Origin: Candidatus Zipacnadum vermilionense
Lineage (GTDB): Bacteria > Armatimonadota > Zipacnadia > Zipacnadales > Zipacnadaceae
Direction of reading: 5' to 3'
DNA length: 64,000 nt
Assembly (NCBI GenBank): GCA_029821755.1
Contig: JALGSV010000008.1
Location: forward strand, 40,411 to 104,410
Made by a program: the position numbers and the translations under genes. Below are positions 49,096 to 58,668 of this stretch, one piece after another (position 1 is the stretch's first letter; each line of letters begins with the position of its first letter). Under the pieces are notes generated by a model, which was not told where the DNA came from, did no database searches, and was given only the letters and a program-made list of their open reading frames with translations.

Positions 49096-52000
49096 CTACT
49101 CTACCAGTCCGTACGTGACCCCCTCGGTCAGCGGCAACCCGTACTCGTCGCCCAGCCGCGCGTAGAAGGCCCAGCCGCCCGTGCCCTGGCAGACCTTGAC
49201 CAGTATCGTGTTGACGCCCTTCTTCAGCGCAATACCGGTGCGCTCGCTGTCCGGCGTCGCGCCCCGGTAGACCTCCTTGGCCAGTACCGACTTGCCGTTA
49301 ACCCAGACCGATATGGTGTCGTCGCTACCCGTGTACAGCGTCGCCGTGCGGTCCTGGTCGGAGACCACCCGGGTCAGCGCGTAGGCGCAGACATTCTCCT
49401 GGTCGGCGAACCTCCCCCGCAGGTCCACCGCCCCCGGCCCCAGCGGCGGCTTGTCCTCCGCCAGAGCTCGCTGCCACTTGACCTCCCCCCCCCCAGGCCC
49501 GCGTAGGCCGCCGGCGTCGGATCCTCCTCCGGCCCGTAGACCGCCGCAAAGCCTGCTCCCTCGGTGTTAGCGAAGGGCCCCACCACCTGCCAATCCTGGA
49601 TCATGTACTGCAGCGGGTCCGGCCGCTCGGCCATGGTGAAGACCTGCTGCGCCCGGGTGTAGCGGGCGGGTACGGCCTCCAGGGCCGCCTGGCTCATGCC
49701 CTCGGTCAGGGGGATGACCAGCGCTGGCTTGCCACCCACCGTCGCGCTCCTGCCGTCGGTACAGGGCTGCCCGTTGCGCTCCACACTCGGATTCTCCTCC
49801 AGTCCATACACCACCAGCGCCGTGGCCATGTCCGGGGTATGCTGGTCCTCCCGCACCGCGTAGTCCACCCACACCCGATTCTCCTTCGGCCGCACCACCA
49901 CCCGCGCCAGCCCCAGCCGCCCATCGGCCGATACCGTCACTCCTCCCGGCGCCTGCAGCGACCACAGCGTCGGATCAGGCAGCGGATTGAAGCCCGCGTA
50001 CGTGCCTGTGGTCGGCTCTGTCTGCAGATAGGCCATCCGCCCCGCCTCGGTAGTCAGTACCGCTCCGTTCTTTTTCAGCTGCCCGGTGCGCCCCTGCTGC
50101 GTCAGCGTCGTGTCCCGGTCCAGCCCCGGGGCCAGATACGGCCACGCCCCGTTGACCCGCCGGTAAGTGAACAGGTTGGGCGTCGCTCCGCCACCGTAGT
50201 CGGTCTTGGCCCCCATCTCCAGCAGGTCTTCCCCACTCCGGTACGAGGCGTGATACGTCAGGTTCTCCTGCTCCCACCGTACCTCCAGCGCCGCCTCCTG
50301 CAGGTGCTTCTGGAAGGCCGCGAAGTCGCCGTACTCCGTCTCGTCCCCCAGCTCGAAGACAAACCCTCCGTAGGCCTGGTCGTAAGCGGCCCAATCCGGA
50401 TCCGCTACGGGCGTGTCCTGCCGCAGGTTATAGCTATCGATCACCAGCGCCGCCTGCCACGTTCCCGACCATTCCTGCGGCGTGCCCTCGCTAAGGGTCA
50501 CCTCTGCCGTCCGTCCCAGGTCCGTCGCGGGCAGCGGGATGATCCCCAGGTAGCTCACCCCGTCGTGGATGGCAATCCGCTGTCCCTGCTTGCAGGTGAA
50601 GGGCAATTGCGTGACCAGCTGCCCCTCCACGAAGATCTCCCACGTCCGCGGCTCCTGGTAGTTGAACAGCCCAATGGTGCTCTGCAGACTCCGCAGGCCG
50701 TCCTCGGCCAGGCCCTTGACCGAGTCGTTGTTGTAGGGACTGGCAATGACCAACAGCTTGTTCTTATGCTGCAGCGCCGCCTGGCAGCCTAGCGGGTGCA
50801 TCCAGCCGTGGGTTGCATTCACCAGCGGCGTGGTATTCACGCCGTAGCGCATTACCATCGTCCCCAGGTCCTGGAGGTTCTCCACCTGCCGGTCCTCCCG
50901 CCGCCACTGCCCCATGATCGGCACCACGCTGTCGTAGGCGTCGGTGCTGGCCAGGCCATAGTGCTTGCCCAGATACGTCCGCCGCCACAGCGGGTTGGCC
51001 GAGTGCCCGCCCCACATCTTGTACGTATTGGTCATCTCGTACGGGATCGGCTTCTCGTCCACCATATACGAGACCCACTCCGGACCCCAGGGGGCGGTCA
51101 CCGACTGCTCGGCGATGCGCCCTGGCGGGGTGTCGTGCCCCATGACCTCCGCCTGCACCGGCAGCGCCGGGTTGTTCAGGTCGTGCAGCGCCCCGCTGCG
51201 GGAGAGTACATGCATAATGTCCTGCAGCCCGTCCTGGGTCACCAGCAGGTACTGCGGTGTCGAGGTCCTCGTGGAGGAGGCAATGAACCGCCGCAGGGCC
51301 GGATGGTAGGAGGAGGTCAGCTCCTCCACCGACTTGGCCAGCATCATTTGCCCCATCATCCGGTCCAGCTCCGTCGGCCCGAAGTCGGCGAACATCTTCT
51401 GATCGCTCAGGGTCAGCCCGAAGTAGTAGTGGTCCACTGACTCCTGCGTGGACCCGTCAAACCAGGCCCACAGGCGCAGCGGAAAGTTTTCCAGCCCGTG
51501 GCGCCCGTCGGCCATGGCGTCCGGCGAGCCCACGATGTTCCCGCCCAGCAGCGCCCCCATGGCCGCCGTGTGGTTGAAGTTCATCGTGCTGATGGTGTAG
51601 CAGTACCCATCCCGGAAGAAGCTCGCGTTGCCCCGCCAGTCCCCGGTGTCCTCGTAGTACTTGTTCCTCCCCCCGTGGTAGATCTCAATCGCTTGTGCAT
51701 GCTCCAGATCGCTGGTCTTGCGGTCCGGCATGACCCAGGCGGTCCAGAACTCCTGCCAGTGCTCCCGCACCGGCGCCGGCATGGCGTCCCGGTACAGGTA
51801 CCAGGCCAGCAGCCGGTCCGGCACGTCCCAGCCGTTCCAGTACCGCGGAGGGTCGGCCAGCATCCCGTCCAGCCACTTCCCATAGGCCGCATAGTCCACC
51901 GGCAGACGATACCCCCCGCCGAGCTTGTCCAGTTCCTCCACCCGCTGCCACTGCCATTCCGGCATCCACGCCGGCCGTTCCAGGGCATACCGCGCCACTA

Positions 52001-52895
52001 GCTCCTGGAACTCCTGCTCCGTCGGCATGGCCGCCGTCGGCGCCCCGCCGCTGCGCTGCTCGACCAGAGCCTCCCCCAGCACCCGGGCGTCGGTCGCGGG
52101 CGGTATCGGCCCCACCGCCGGGGCCTGGGCCACCGGGGCGCAAGTCACCACCAGCGTCGGCGCGTCCACGATGATCCCTCGTCCGCCCGTCGCCACGCCC
52201 CACTCATACGCCCCGTCCCCGTTCTGGCGGAAGCGGAAGTCGTATACCTCCCACTTCTTCACCAGCACTCCGCAGTCCGCCGCCCGCCGCAGCCTCTCCC
52301 CTAGCGTCGCCCCGTAGGTCGCCTCCGTCAGCAGCGGCGTCAGGTCCACCCGGCCCACCGGCTGCTGGAACGATACCTCCTCCGGGCCGAACTGCCGTGG
52401 GTAGCGGTCCTTCTGCTCATCCTGCGCCCCAAACTTCGCCCAGTACCCCGCCCCGTTTACGTACCCATTGTAGGTCGGCCCCAGGTCCGGGTCCGCCACC
52501 CACGGCTTGCGCAGCGCCCAGGCCACCGCGTGCCACGTCGGCTTGACCGTCTGGTACAGTTCATCGCACCCAAAGCTCAGCCGCTGGTTGTACCCGGCCT
52601 CGGCGGTGTACAGCTCGGTGTCCTGGAAGGGCAGCACCAGCTCGACCTTCCGGATCGTGTACCCCTTCCCCAGTTGCTCCGCGACCGTCTCGGCTGCGGT
52701 CGGAAACCGCACCAGCATACTCCGCAGTACCGCGTCAAACACCAGCGCCCCCGGCTCCGGCGCATCCCACTTGGCGCGAAAGCCATTGATCCCCGCCGTC
52801 TCCGCAGGAATGGTAAGCGTGACCGCCTCCCCCTGCGCCAACACCGGGGAGACCATGAGCAACGATAGCAGGCAAACCGCGAGGAGAGCTTTCAT
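49096..52895 (-). pseudogene. Large secreted protein gene interrupted by a frameshift in a poly-G tract
   Basis: From ATG 52895 (GGAGG 8 bases upstream) a signal peptide (KALLAVCLLSLLMVSPVLAQ) leads into about 1130 residues of a secreted enzyme- or lyase-like protein with Trp/Tyr-rich toroid-like parts (WMPEWQWQRVEELDKLGGGY, STMNFNHTAAMGALLGGN) and beta-rich domains. Near the C-terminus a run of ten G (plus-strand C 49485-49494) puts the frame out: the long ORF ends in nonsense (RSSGSELWRRTS…), while the adjacent frame continues as VDLRGRFADQENVCAYALTR and a complete jelly-roll-like domain to the stop at 49096. One more or two fewer G would restore one protein of about 1260 aa. It may be an assembly error, phase variation or true decay. 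Substrate unknown. Confidence 0.72.
49485..49494. repeat. Homopolymer of ten C (ten G in the coding strand)
   Basis: C10 at the frameshift point of the large secreted gene. Confidence 0.9.
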
Positions 52896-52956
52896 GAAAG
52901 AACCTCCGGGCTCGAGAGTGGAGTTATGATTCGTCGGTGCGGGCGGTGAATCCTGC

Positions 52957-54363
52957 TCAGGCAGCGGCACCGGCGCGATCCACCCGCCACATCTCCACAT
53001 ACCAAACGGCGAGCGTCACGGCGTAAACCACCCGGAAGAGCACCCGCGGCGCGTCCCTCAGATAGTCACTGAACAGGGCGGGACCCAGCACCAATTCCAG
53101 CACGCCCAGCGGGACCGCAACGATCAGCGCCACCGCCGTCGCGCGGAGAATGAACACGGTGAGGGTCGACCAGTGTTGCCTCCAGAGGCGCACCCCTCGC
53201 CCTAGCGCGGCGGGCAGTGACAGGCCCTCGCCCACTACGAGGAACGGGACGAAGAAGGTGACGGCCACAAGTAGTTGGACTGGAACAGCCGCCAGCAAGA
53301 AGCAGCCGGTCCGTGCTGCCAGCATCTGGAACGCGACGACCGCGGCGACGATCAGCAGGGCTGCCGGCCAGTAGCGGACGGCGTCCCGCAAGGCTTCCCG
53401 CAAGTTCCAGCGGCGTCCTTGCGCGACCTGCCACACGAGACTCCACTCGAAGGCGGTCCCCACGGAGAGTCCCACCATACTCGCAACAACCAGCAGAGAG
53501 ACGGGGGCCCAGTCGGCCCGGGTAGGTAGCCCGCCCGGCCCCCACCATACCCCGTAGACCATTATGTAGCCCAGGTACAACGCCGCCGCCGCACCGACTA
53601 TGGCCGCGGCGGCCGCGGCTCGAAACCGCCGTCGGAGGCCCGGAGCCAGCCAGTGGGGCCGACACAGCGCTAACCCCGCCAGTCCAACTCCCAGCGCGAG
53701 GAGAAGCAACCCCAGGAATAGCGACCTCTCGAACAGATGCAGCCGAGGCCAGTCGGGGAGGAACCGCAGCAGGTACTGGGTATTGGCGTTCTGCAGGAGC
53801 GAGGAAGGAGCCAGCACCAGCCCCTGCGGCCGGAAGGCGAAGAGTCGGCGGCGCTCCTCATAGCTGTCGTGCAGCCGGAGACCCAAACCAAGAGGCGGAC
53901 TCGTGGCGCCGTCGGGCGCCACTCGGGGCCTGGTGCCGGGCTGTGTCGGGCCTGGCGCCTCGTCCTCTAGCGACACCCCCCTCTCCGCGGCCATGCGCGC
54001 ATACATGACGGGAGTGAACCATACGTGGTCGAGGACCGCCGCCACGAGCATCAAGCCCAGCAACCACCCCACCAACGTTCGATTCTTCCACAACCTTCGC
54101 GCCGCCGTCCACGCCAGACCCAGGGGATGGCGCGAGAGCGGCAAGGGGTTCGGGGCGGGGCAGCACCGCGGAGGGAGACGATGCACCAGGCTCTCCAGCC
54201 AGCCCAAGAGGAGCACGTGGCCGGGCATGAAGTACTCGTCCGTCCCCAGTTTCCTCCGGCGTGCGGCCACGCCCCCGGTAGCCACCCACCAGACCAGGGC
54301 ATACTCCCCCAGGACCACTAGCAGTCCGGTCAGGACCAGGTATTGACGCCAATCCCAGTACAT
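52957..54363 (-). CDS. Polytopic membrane protein of unknown function
   Basis: 468 aa with about 9 hydrophobic segments, including YLVLTGLLVVLGEYALVWWV at the N-terminus. A long non-membrane stretch at about 150-210 (SLEDEAPGPTQPGTRPRVAP…, DSYEERRRLFAFRPQGL) probably lies in the periplasm. The C-terminal half (TAFEWSLVWQVAQGRRWNLREALRDAVRYW) resembles DUF975/glycerophosphodiesterase membrane domains. No catalytic motif was found. It is 61 bases upstream of the large secreted gene and may share its transcript. Confidence 0.75.
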   Translation of the reverse strand: MYWDWRQYLVLTGLLVVLGEYALVWWVATGGVAARRRKLGTDEYFMPGHVLLLGWLESLVHRLPPRCCPAPNPLPLSRHPLGLAWTAARRLWKNRTLVGWLLGLMLVAAVLDHVWFTPVMYARMAAERGVSLEDEAPGPTQPGTRPRVAPDGATSPPLGLGLRLHDSYEERRRLFAFRPQGLVLAPSSLLQNANTQYLLRFLPDWPRLHLFERSLFLGLLLLALGVGLAGLALCRPHWLAPGLRRRFRAAAAAAIVGAAAALYLGYIMVYGVWWGPGGLPTRADWAPVSLLVVASMVGLSVGTAFEWSLVWQVAQGRRWNLREALRDAVRYWPAALLIVAAVVAFQMLAARTGCFLLAAVPVQLLVAVTFFVPFLVVGEGLSLPAALGRGVRLWRQHWSTLTVFILRATAVALIVAVPLGVLELVLGPALFSDYLRDAPRVLFRVVYAVTLAVWYVEMWRVDRAGAAA

Positions 54364-54475
54364 GGCGCTCCCTCAGAAACCAAGACACCAGCGGGAGTGA
54401 AGTGGGTTACCTCTGTGTAGTTCGCCAGGGGGACCCCACGTCCTGCCGGAGGTAGCGCTGGCGGTGGGCGCCTGC

Positions 54476-54491
54476 TATAATCGCGCTCGTG
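54476..54491 (+). promoter_or_regulatory. TATAAT -10 box directly before a GTG start (probable leaderless MFS mRNA)
   Basis: TATAAT at 54476-54481 is followed 7 bases later by the GTG start at 54489. Transcription normally starts 6-8 bases after the -10 box, so the mRNA would begin at or beside the start codon. There is no Shine-Dalgarno between them. The -35 region is weak. Confidence 0.6.
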
Positions 54492-55709
54492 CCTGCGTCC
54501 TCCAATACCTACCTGCGCCTGTCCGCACGGACCCGGCGACGGCTGCAACATGCCCCGCCGGGGCTCTTGCTGTTCTTTGCCGCCATTGCGCTGATGTCCA
54601 TCAGCCAGGCCATCTTTGACAGCGTCTACAACAACTACCTTAGCGACACCTTCAACCTGACCGCCTCCACCCGCGGCGAGTTGGAGTTCCCCCGCGAGCT
54701 GCCCGGCCTGCTCACCGCCGTTATGACGGGGCTATTCTTCTTCATCCGCGAGACCGGCCTGGGCGCGATTGCGGCGGGCACTGTGGCCCTGGGTATGGCC
54801 GGCATCGCCGTCTGGAGCCGCCGCTGGTGGCCCATGGTCGCCTCCACTCTCGTGTGGTCCATCGGCGGCCACTTGATCATGCCCGTGCGCGACTCGGTTG
54901 CCATCAGCCTGGCCCGCAAGGGCCGCCAGGGCCGCCGGCTGGGGCAGTTGGGACTGGTCTCCACCCTCGCCACCATCGGCGGCTTCGCCGTCGTCTACAT
55001 CGGCACCAAACTCCTGCGCAGCAACTACCCGAGCATCTTCCTCGTGGCCGCCCTCACCAGCGCTCTTGCCGTGGTCCTGTGGCTGGCCATGCCCAAGATC
55101 GGTGGCCACGAGGACCGGCCGCGGCTGGTGGTCAAGCGCCGCTACAGCTTGTTCTACGCCCTCTGCCTGTTCTTCGGCGCCCGCAAGCAGATCTTCATCA
55201 CCTTCGGCCCCTGGGTACTGGTACGCATCTTCAAGCAGCCGGCCTACGTCTTCGCCCAGCTCAACACGGTCGGCGCTCTGATCGGCCTCTTCTTCCAGCC
55301 CTGGCTGGGTCACCTCATCGACCGTTTCGGCGAGCGAGTGGTGCTGGTGGGCGAGGCCGTGCTGATGGTAGTGGTCTCGGTGGGGTACGGCTTCTCGCAG
55401 CACTTATTTGGGGATCGCTGGGGCCTGCCGGGAGTGGCGCTAGGGGCGGTCATGATCTGCTTCGTGATGGACCAGGTGCTGTTTGCGGTGGGGATGGCCC
55501 GCTCGACCTACCTGTCCAAGCTAGCCGAGCGCCCGGAGGATATCACGCCCTCCCTTTCCCTGGGCGTGAGCATCAACCACATCATCTCCATGTCCTTGCC
55601 CGCGCTAGGCGGCCGCATCTGGGACAGCTACGGCTACCAGTGGGTCTTCGTCGGCGCCGCGGTAGTGGCACTGCTCAATATCTGGGTGGCCAGCCGAGTC
55701 CGCACCTAG
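54489..55709 (+). CDS. MFS transporter
   Basis: 406 aa with 12 predicted membrane helices. The loop 2-3 motif is represented by FIRETGLGAIAAG, and the loop 8-9 by GHLIDRFGERVVLVGEA, the strongest MFS signature (GxLxDRxGxR). Residues such as NYLSDTFNLTASTRGELEFP are shared with many sugar/nucleoside-type MFS members. Substrate unknown. It starts with GTG immediately after a TATAAT box. Confidence 0.88.
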   Translation: MPASSNTYLRLSARTRRRLQHAPPGLLLFFAAIALMSISQAIFDSVYNNYLSDTFNLTASTRGELEFPRELPGLLTAVMTGLFFFIRETGLGAIAAGTVALGMAGIAVWSRRWWPMVASTLVWSIGGHLIMPVRDSVAISLARKGRQGRRLGQLGLVSTLATIGGFAVVYIGTKLLRSNYPSIFLVAALTSALAVVLWLAMPKIGGHEDRPRLVVKRRYSLFYALCLFFGARKQIFITFGPWVLVRIFKQPAYVFAQLNTVGALIGLFFQPWLGHLIDRFGERVVLVGEAVLMVVVSVGYGFSQHLFGDRWGLPGVALGAVMICFVMDQVLFAVGMARSTYLSKLAERPEDITPSLSLGVSINHIISMSLPALGGRIWDSYGYQWVFVGAAVVALLNIWVASRVRT

Positions 55710-55757
55710 GCCCGTCCCGGAGGGGCCGTTCCACCACCGTTCAGCTCCCCTCCCGCC

Positions 55758-55787
55758 TTGCGACTCCTCCCTCCCCTCAGGTATAAT
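55758..55787 (+). promoter_or_regulatory. Promoter of the 55.8 kb small membrane protein
   Basis: TTGCGA (-35), 18 bases, TATAAT (-10). The in-frame TTG (55793) and GTG (55796) start codons lie 5 and 8 bases downstream, so this message is also probably leaderless. Confidence 0.72.
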
Positions 55788-55792
55788 GCCGC

Positions 55793-56251
55793 TTGGTGAC
55801 TGCTATGGGCTCCGGCGCGTATGTCTTCGTCGTCATCGCGGCCTTCGTCATTTTCTTTGCGGCACTGGCGCAGGTGCTGTCCTTTCGGCGCGGACAGTCC
55901 CTGCTGACTATGCCGCAACTGCTCCTGCGTTTGGGCACGGCCCTGGCCCTACTCTCAGTGCTGGGGCTGACCTTCTGGGGCGTTAGCCTGCAGGCCGGTT
56001 TGCGGCTGGAGGGGATGACCGAGCCGCAGCGCATGGGCCTGTTGCGCGGCGCCGCCGGTTTCTGGACGCTGGTCATGTTGCTGCTGGTGGCGTCCATTGT
56101 CATGGCCCTGTTCGACCTGCGCTACGTTCGCGCGGCCCAGCACCGCGTCCGCGCCGCCATGTATCAGAACATGGCCCGGCTTCAGGCCGAAATCCGCGCG
56201 GAAGCAGACAAGCGGAAGGCTAAGGGGAAGGAGGAGCAAGAGGATCGATAA
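55793..56251 (+). CDS. Small membrane protein with charged C-terminal tail
   Basis: About 152 aa. Three hydrophobic segments (YVFVVIAAFVIFFAALAQVL; LGTALALLSVLGLTFWG; FWTLVMLLLVASIVMALFDL) precede a charged helical tail (MARLQAEIRAEADKRKAKGK). The start is TTG 55793 or GTG 55796; ATG 55805 is possible but lies further from the promoter. No homologue recognised. Next to ribD with 20 bases between, so it may be co-transcribed with the riboflavin genes. Confidence 0.75.
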   Translation: MVTAMGSGAYVFVVIAAFVIFFAALAQVLSFRRGQSLLTMPQLLLRLGTALALLSVLGLTFWGVSLQAGLRLEGMTEPQRMGLLRGAAGFWTLVMLLLVASIVMALFDLRYVRAAQHRVRAAMYQNMARLQAEIRAEADKRKAKGKEEQEDR

Positions 56252-56271
56252 TCCATAATCGATTCCCCACC

Positions 56272-57390
56272 GTGTCCGAACACGACGCCCATTTCATGCG
56301 GCAAGCCCTAGTGCTTGCCGCGCAAGGTCTGGGGAGGACCTCGCCCAATCCGGCAGTGGGGGCGGTGGTGGTCCGGGACGGCGTAGTCGTCGGCTCCGGC
56401 TACCACCATGCCGCGGGGCAGCCCCATGCCGAGGTGGAGGCCCTCCGCGAGGCCGGGGAGGCCGCCCGCGGGGCTACGGTCTATATCACCTTGGAGCCCT
56501 GCTCCCACCATGGCCGCACCCCGCCCTGCACCGACGCCTTGATTACCGCCGGGGTGGCCCGCGTGGTCTACGCCTGCCCCGACTGCGACGAGCGCTGCGC
56601 CGGGCAGGCCGAGGCGATTCTGCGCGAGGCGGGGATCGAGACCCAGTGCGGTCCGCTGGCCGACGAGGCCCGCCGCCTCAACGAGGCCTACTTCAAGTTC
56701 AAGCAAGCCGGCCGGCCCTTCGTCACGCTCAAGCTGGCCCTGACCCTCGACGGCCGCTGCGCCACCCGCGAGGGCGACTCGCAGTGGATCACCAGCGAGG
56801 CCTCCCGCCGCCGGGTCCACCGGCTGCGCGACCAGATGGACGCGGTGATGGTCGGAGCGGGAACGGTCCGCGCCGACGACCCGGCCCTGACGGTGCGCCT
56901 GGTCGAATCACACGACGGCCGCCAGCCGGTGCGCGTGGTCTTGGCGCCTGAGGGCTTGGCCGCGACGGCGCGCTTCTTCCGCGAGCCGGGTACCACGGTC
57001 GTCGTGATGGACGGGGACCGCTTCAATGCGGCGCTGTTCAGCGACCACCGGCCGGTCGAGCGCGAGGAAGTGGACTACGCCTTGCTCCATGCCCGGCAGG
57101 ACCGATTCGACTTGAGCGAGGTCTTGGAGGAACTGGCCGCCCGGAAGCTGATGAGCGTTCTGGTGGAGGGCGGCCCCACCCTCGCCGGAGAGTTCCTCGA
57201 GGCCGGCCTGGTGGACAAACTCGTCTTCTTTTACGCGCCGAAGCTGCTACTCGACGACGAGGCCCGGAGCCCGCGGGTCGAGGGGCGGAAGGTGAGCAAG
57301 ATTGCCGCAGCCCTCAACTTCCAGATTGACGCCGTCGAGCAAATCGGGCCGGACCTGATGGTGACCTTATACCCATGTTCACCGGACTGA
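56272..57390 (+). CDS. ribD: Riboflavin biosynthesis deaminase/reductase RibD
   Basis: 372 aa. The N-terminal deaminase domain has its zinc ligands: His52 in QPHAEVEAL and Cys77/Cys86 in EPCSHHGRTPPCTDAL. The C-terminal reductase domain (from about residue 147) begins VTLKLALTLDGRCATREGDS and has MVGAGTVRADDPALTVR and VLVEGGPTLAGEFL. It carries out two steps after GTP cyclohydrolase II. The start is GTG 56272 without an obvious Shine-Dalgarno. The ribE gene overlaps its end by 16 bases. No FMN riboswitch was found upstream. Confidence 0.96.
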   Translation: MSEHDAHFMRQALVLAAQGLGRTSPNPAVGAVVVRDGVVVGSGYHHAAGQPHAEVEALREAGEAARGATVYITLEPCSHHGRTPPCTDALITAGVARVVYACPDCDERCAGQAEAILREAGIETQCGPLADEARRLNEAYFKFKQAGRPFVTLKLALTLDGRCATREGDSQWITSEASRRRVHRLRDQMDAVMVGAGTVRADDPALTVRLVESHDGRQPVRVVLAPEGLAATARFFREPGTTVVVMDGDRFNAALFSDHRPVEREEVDYALLHARQDRFDLSEVLEELAARKLMSVLVEGGPTLAGEFLEAGLVDKLVFFYAPKLLLDDEARSPRVEGRKVSKIAAALNFQIDAVEQIGPDLMVTLYPCSPD

Positions 57391-58040
57391 TTGAGGAAGT
57401 CGGCACGATGGCGGGCCTGCGGGTGACGGCGGCGGGGACGGCCCTGGGTCTGCGCGCGCCAAGTCTCGCCCCGGAGGTCACCCCCGGCGACAGCGTCGCC
57501 GTTAACGGCCTCTGCCTGACGGTGGAGGAGATTCAGGGCGAACAACTGACCTTTCATCTTGGTCAAGAGACTATGGAGCGGAGCACGGCCCGCAGTTGGG
57601 CGGTGGGGCGGCGAGTGAACCTGGAGCGCGCCCTGGCCGCAGCAGCCCTTCCAGGGCACGGCGGCCGAATGGGCGGCCATATCGTCCAGGGCCATGTAGA
57701 CGGCCTCGGCCAGGTCACCAACGTCCGCCCCGCCGGCGACACCATCTGGCTGGCCCTGACCTACCCTCCGGAGGGCGCGCCGTTTCTGGTGGAGAAGGGC
57801 AGCCTGGCAGTGGACGGGGTAAGCCTGACCATTGCCCGTCTGACCGGCGCCAACCTGGAGATCCAGATCATCCCCTACACCTGGGACCATACGGCCCTAA
57901 CCGACCTCCGCCCCGGCAGCGAGGTCAACCTGGAGTACGACATCCTGAGCAAATATGTGGTAAGGTACATGGAGGCGCGCGAGGGGAAGACGGGGGGAGG
58001 ATTGACGGAGGAGATGCTGCGCGAGCAGGGGTTCATGTAG
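57375..58040 (+). CDS. ribE: Riboflavin synthase alpha chain
   Basis: 221 aa, two lumazine-binding repeats: MFTGLIEEVGTM plus GDSVAVNGLCLTVEE, and MGGHIVQGHVDGLG plus LAVDGVSLTIARL. The end has NLEYDILSKYVVRY. It makes riboflavin from two lumazines. Overlaps ribD by 16 bases, indicating coupled translation. Confidence 0.97.
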   Translation: MFTGLIEEVGTMAGLRVTAAGTALGLRAPSLAPEVTPGDSVAVNGLCLTVEEIQGEQLTFHLGQETMERSTARSWAVGRRVNLERALAAAALPGHGGRMGGHIVQGHVDGLGQVTNVRPAGDTIWLALTYPPEGAPFLVEKGSLAVDGVSLTIARLTGANLEIQIIPYTWDHTALTDLRPGSEVNLEYDILSKYVVRYMEAREGKTGGGLTEEMLREQGFM

Positions 58041-58074
58041 GCCCCTCCACATAACCGTCGCGCTGGAGACCACC

Positions 58075-58590
58075 ATGCTCCCCGACAAACTCGACCACAA
58101 CTACCGCACCCTCCGCAGCTTCACCTCCTACGCCTGCGATCTCGGCGACGGCACCGTGGAGCGCGAGATCAGCTTCCACGTGGACCTCGGTCCCTCCACC
58201 GAGCGCCACGGGGATGCCTTCCCCGTCTGGGAGACACCGCCCGGCCGGATGAGCCTGCTTTCCGATTGGTCCTTCAACGGCGGCCATGTCCTGACGCGGC
58301 AGCTTGTCATCGGCGGCAGCCTGGGGCGGATTACTGCCGAGGGGGAGTACATCTACGTGCTCAATTGCGCCGTCTTCAGCGGCGAGATGCAGCCGTGGTC
58401 GGTCGCCCGCCCGGTGCGCTACCTGCCCGGCGAGTGGCTCGCCGTCTGCTTCCATTACACTGGCCTGCCGCTGGACACCCAGGTCCGCGCCACTTTCCGC
58501 CTCCTGGAGGTCCCCGCACCTGAGGAAGCGTTGGAGGTAGAGGTGTGGGAATGGGGAGGAAGCGAGGAGAGATTCCCGGGCCCGGGGTAG
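58075..58590 (+). CDS. Unknown protein in the riboflavin operon
   Basis: 171 aa, soluble, beta-rich (REISFHVDLGPSTERHGDAF, RYLPGEWLAVCFHYTG, TFRLLEVPAPEEAL). No signal peptide, metal site or catalytic motif. It looks like a small jelly-roll or sandwich domain. The gene lies 34 bases after ribE and 78 bases before ribBA on the same strand. I do not recognise the family. Confidence 0.7.
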   Translation: MLPDKLDHNYRTLRSFTSYACDLGDGTVEREISFHVDLGPSTERHGDAFPVWETPPGRMSLLSDWSFNGGHVLTRQLVIGGSLGRITAEGEYIYVLNCAVFSGEMQPWSVARPVRYLPGEWLAVCFHYTGLPLDTQVRATFRLLEVPAPEEALEVEVWEWGGSEERFPGPG

Positions 58591-58609
58591 GTCGGCCGTC
58601 TCGGCCGAC
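58591..58609. repeat. TCT-loop hairpin before ribBA
   Basis: GTCGGCCG-TCT-CGGCCGAC, same loop as the repeats in the rpsO-pnp spacer and near hslV. Confidence 0.75.
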
Positions 58610-58668
58610 CATCGCGCCGCCGAGGTAACCAAGCGGGACACCCATCGCGCCGGGACTGGAACGAGACC

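Noticed and set aside
49096-49428. Separate 110-aa gene
   Set aside because: It is the frameshifted C-terminal domain of the large secreted gene and lacks its own start and binding site.
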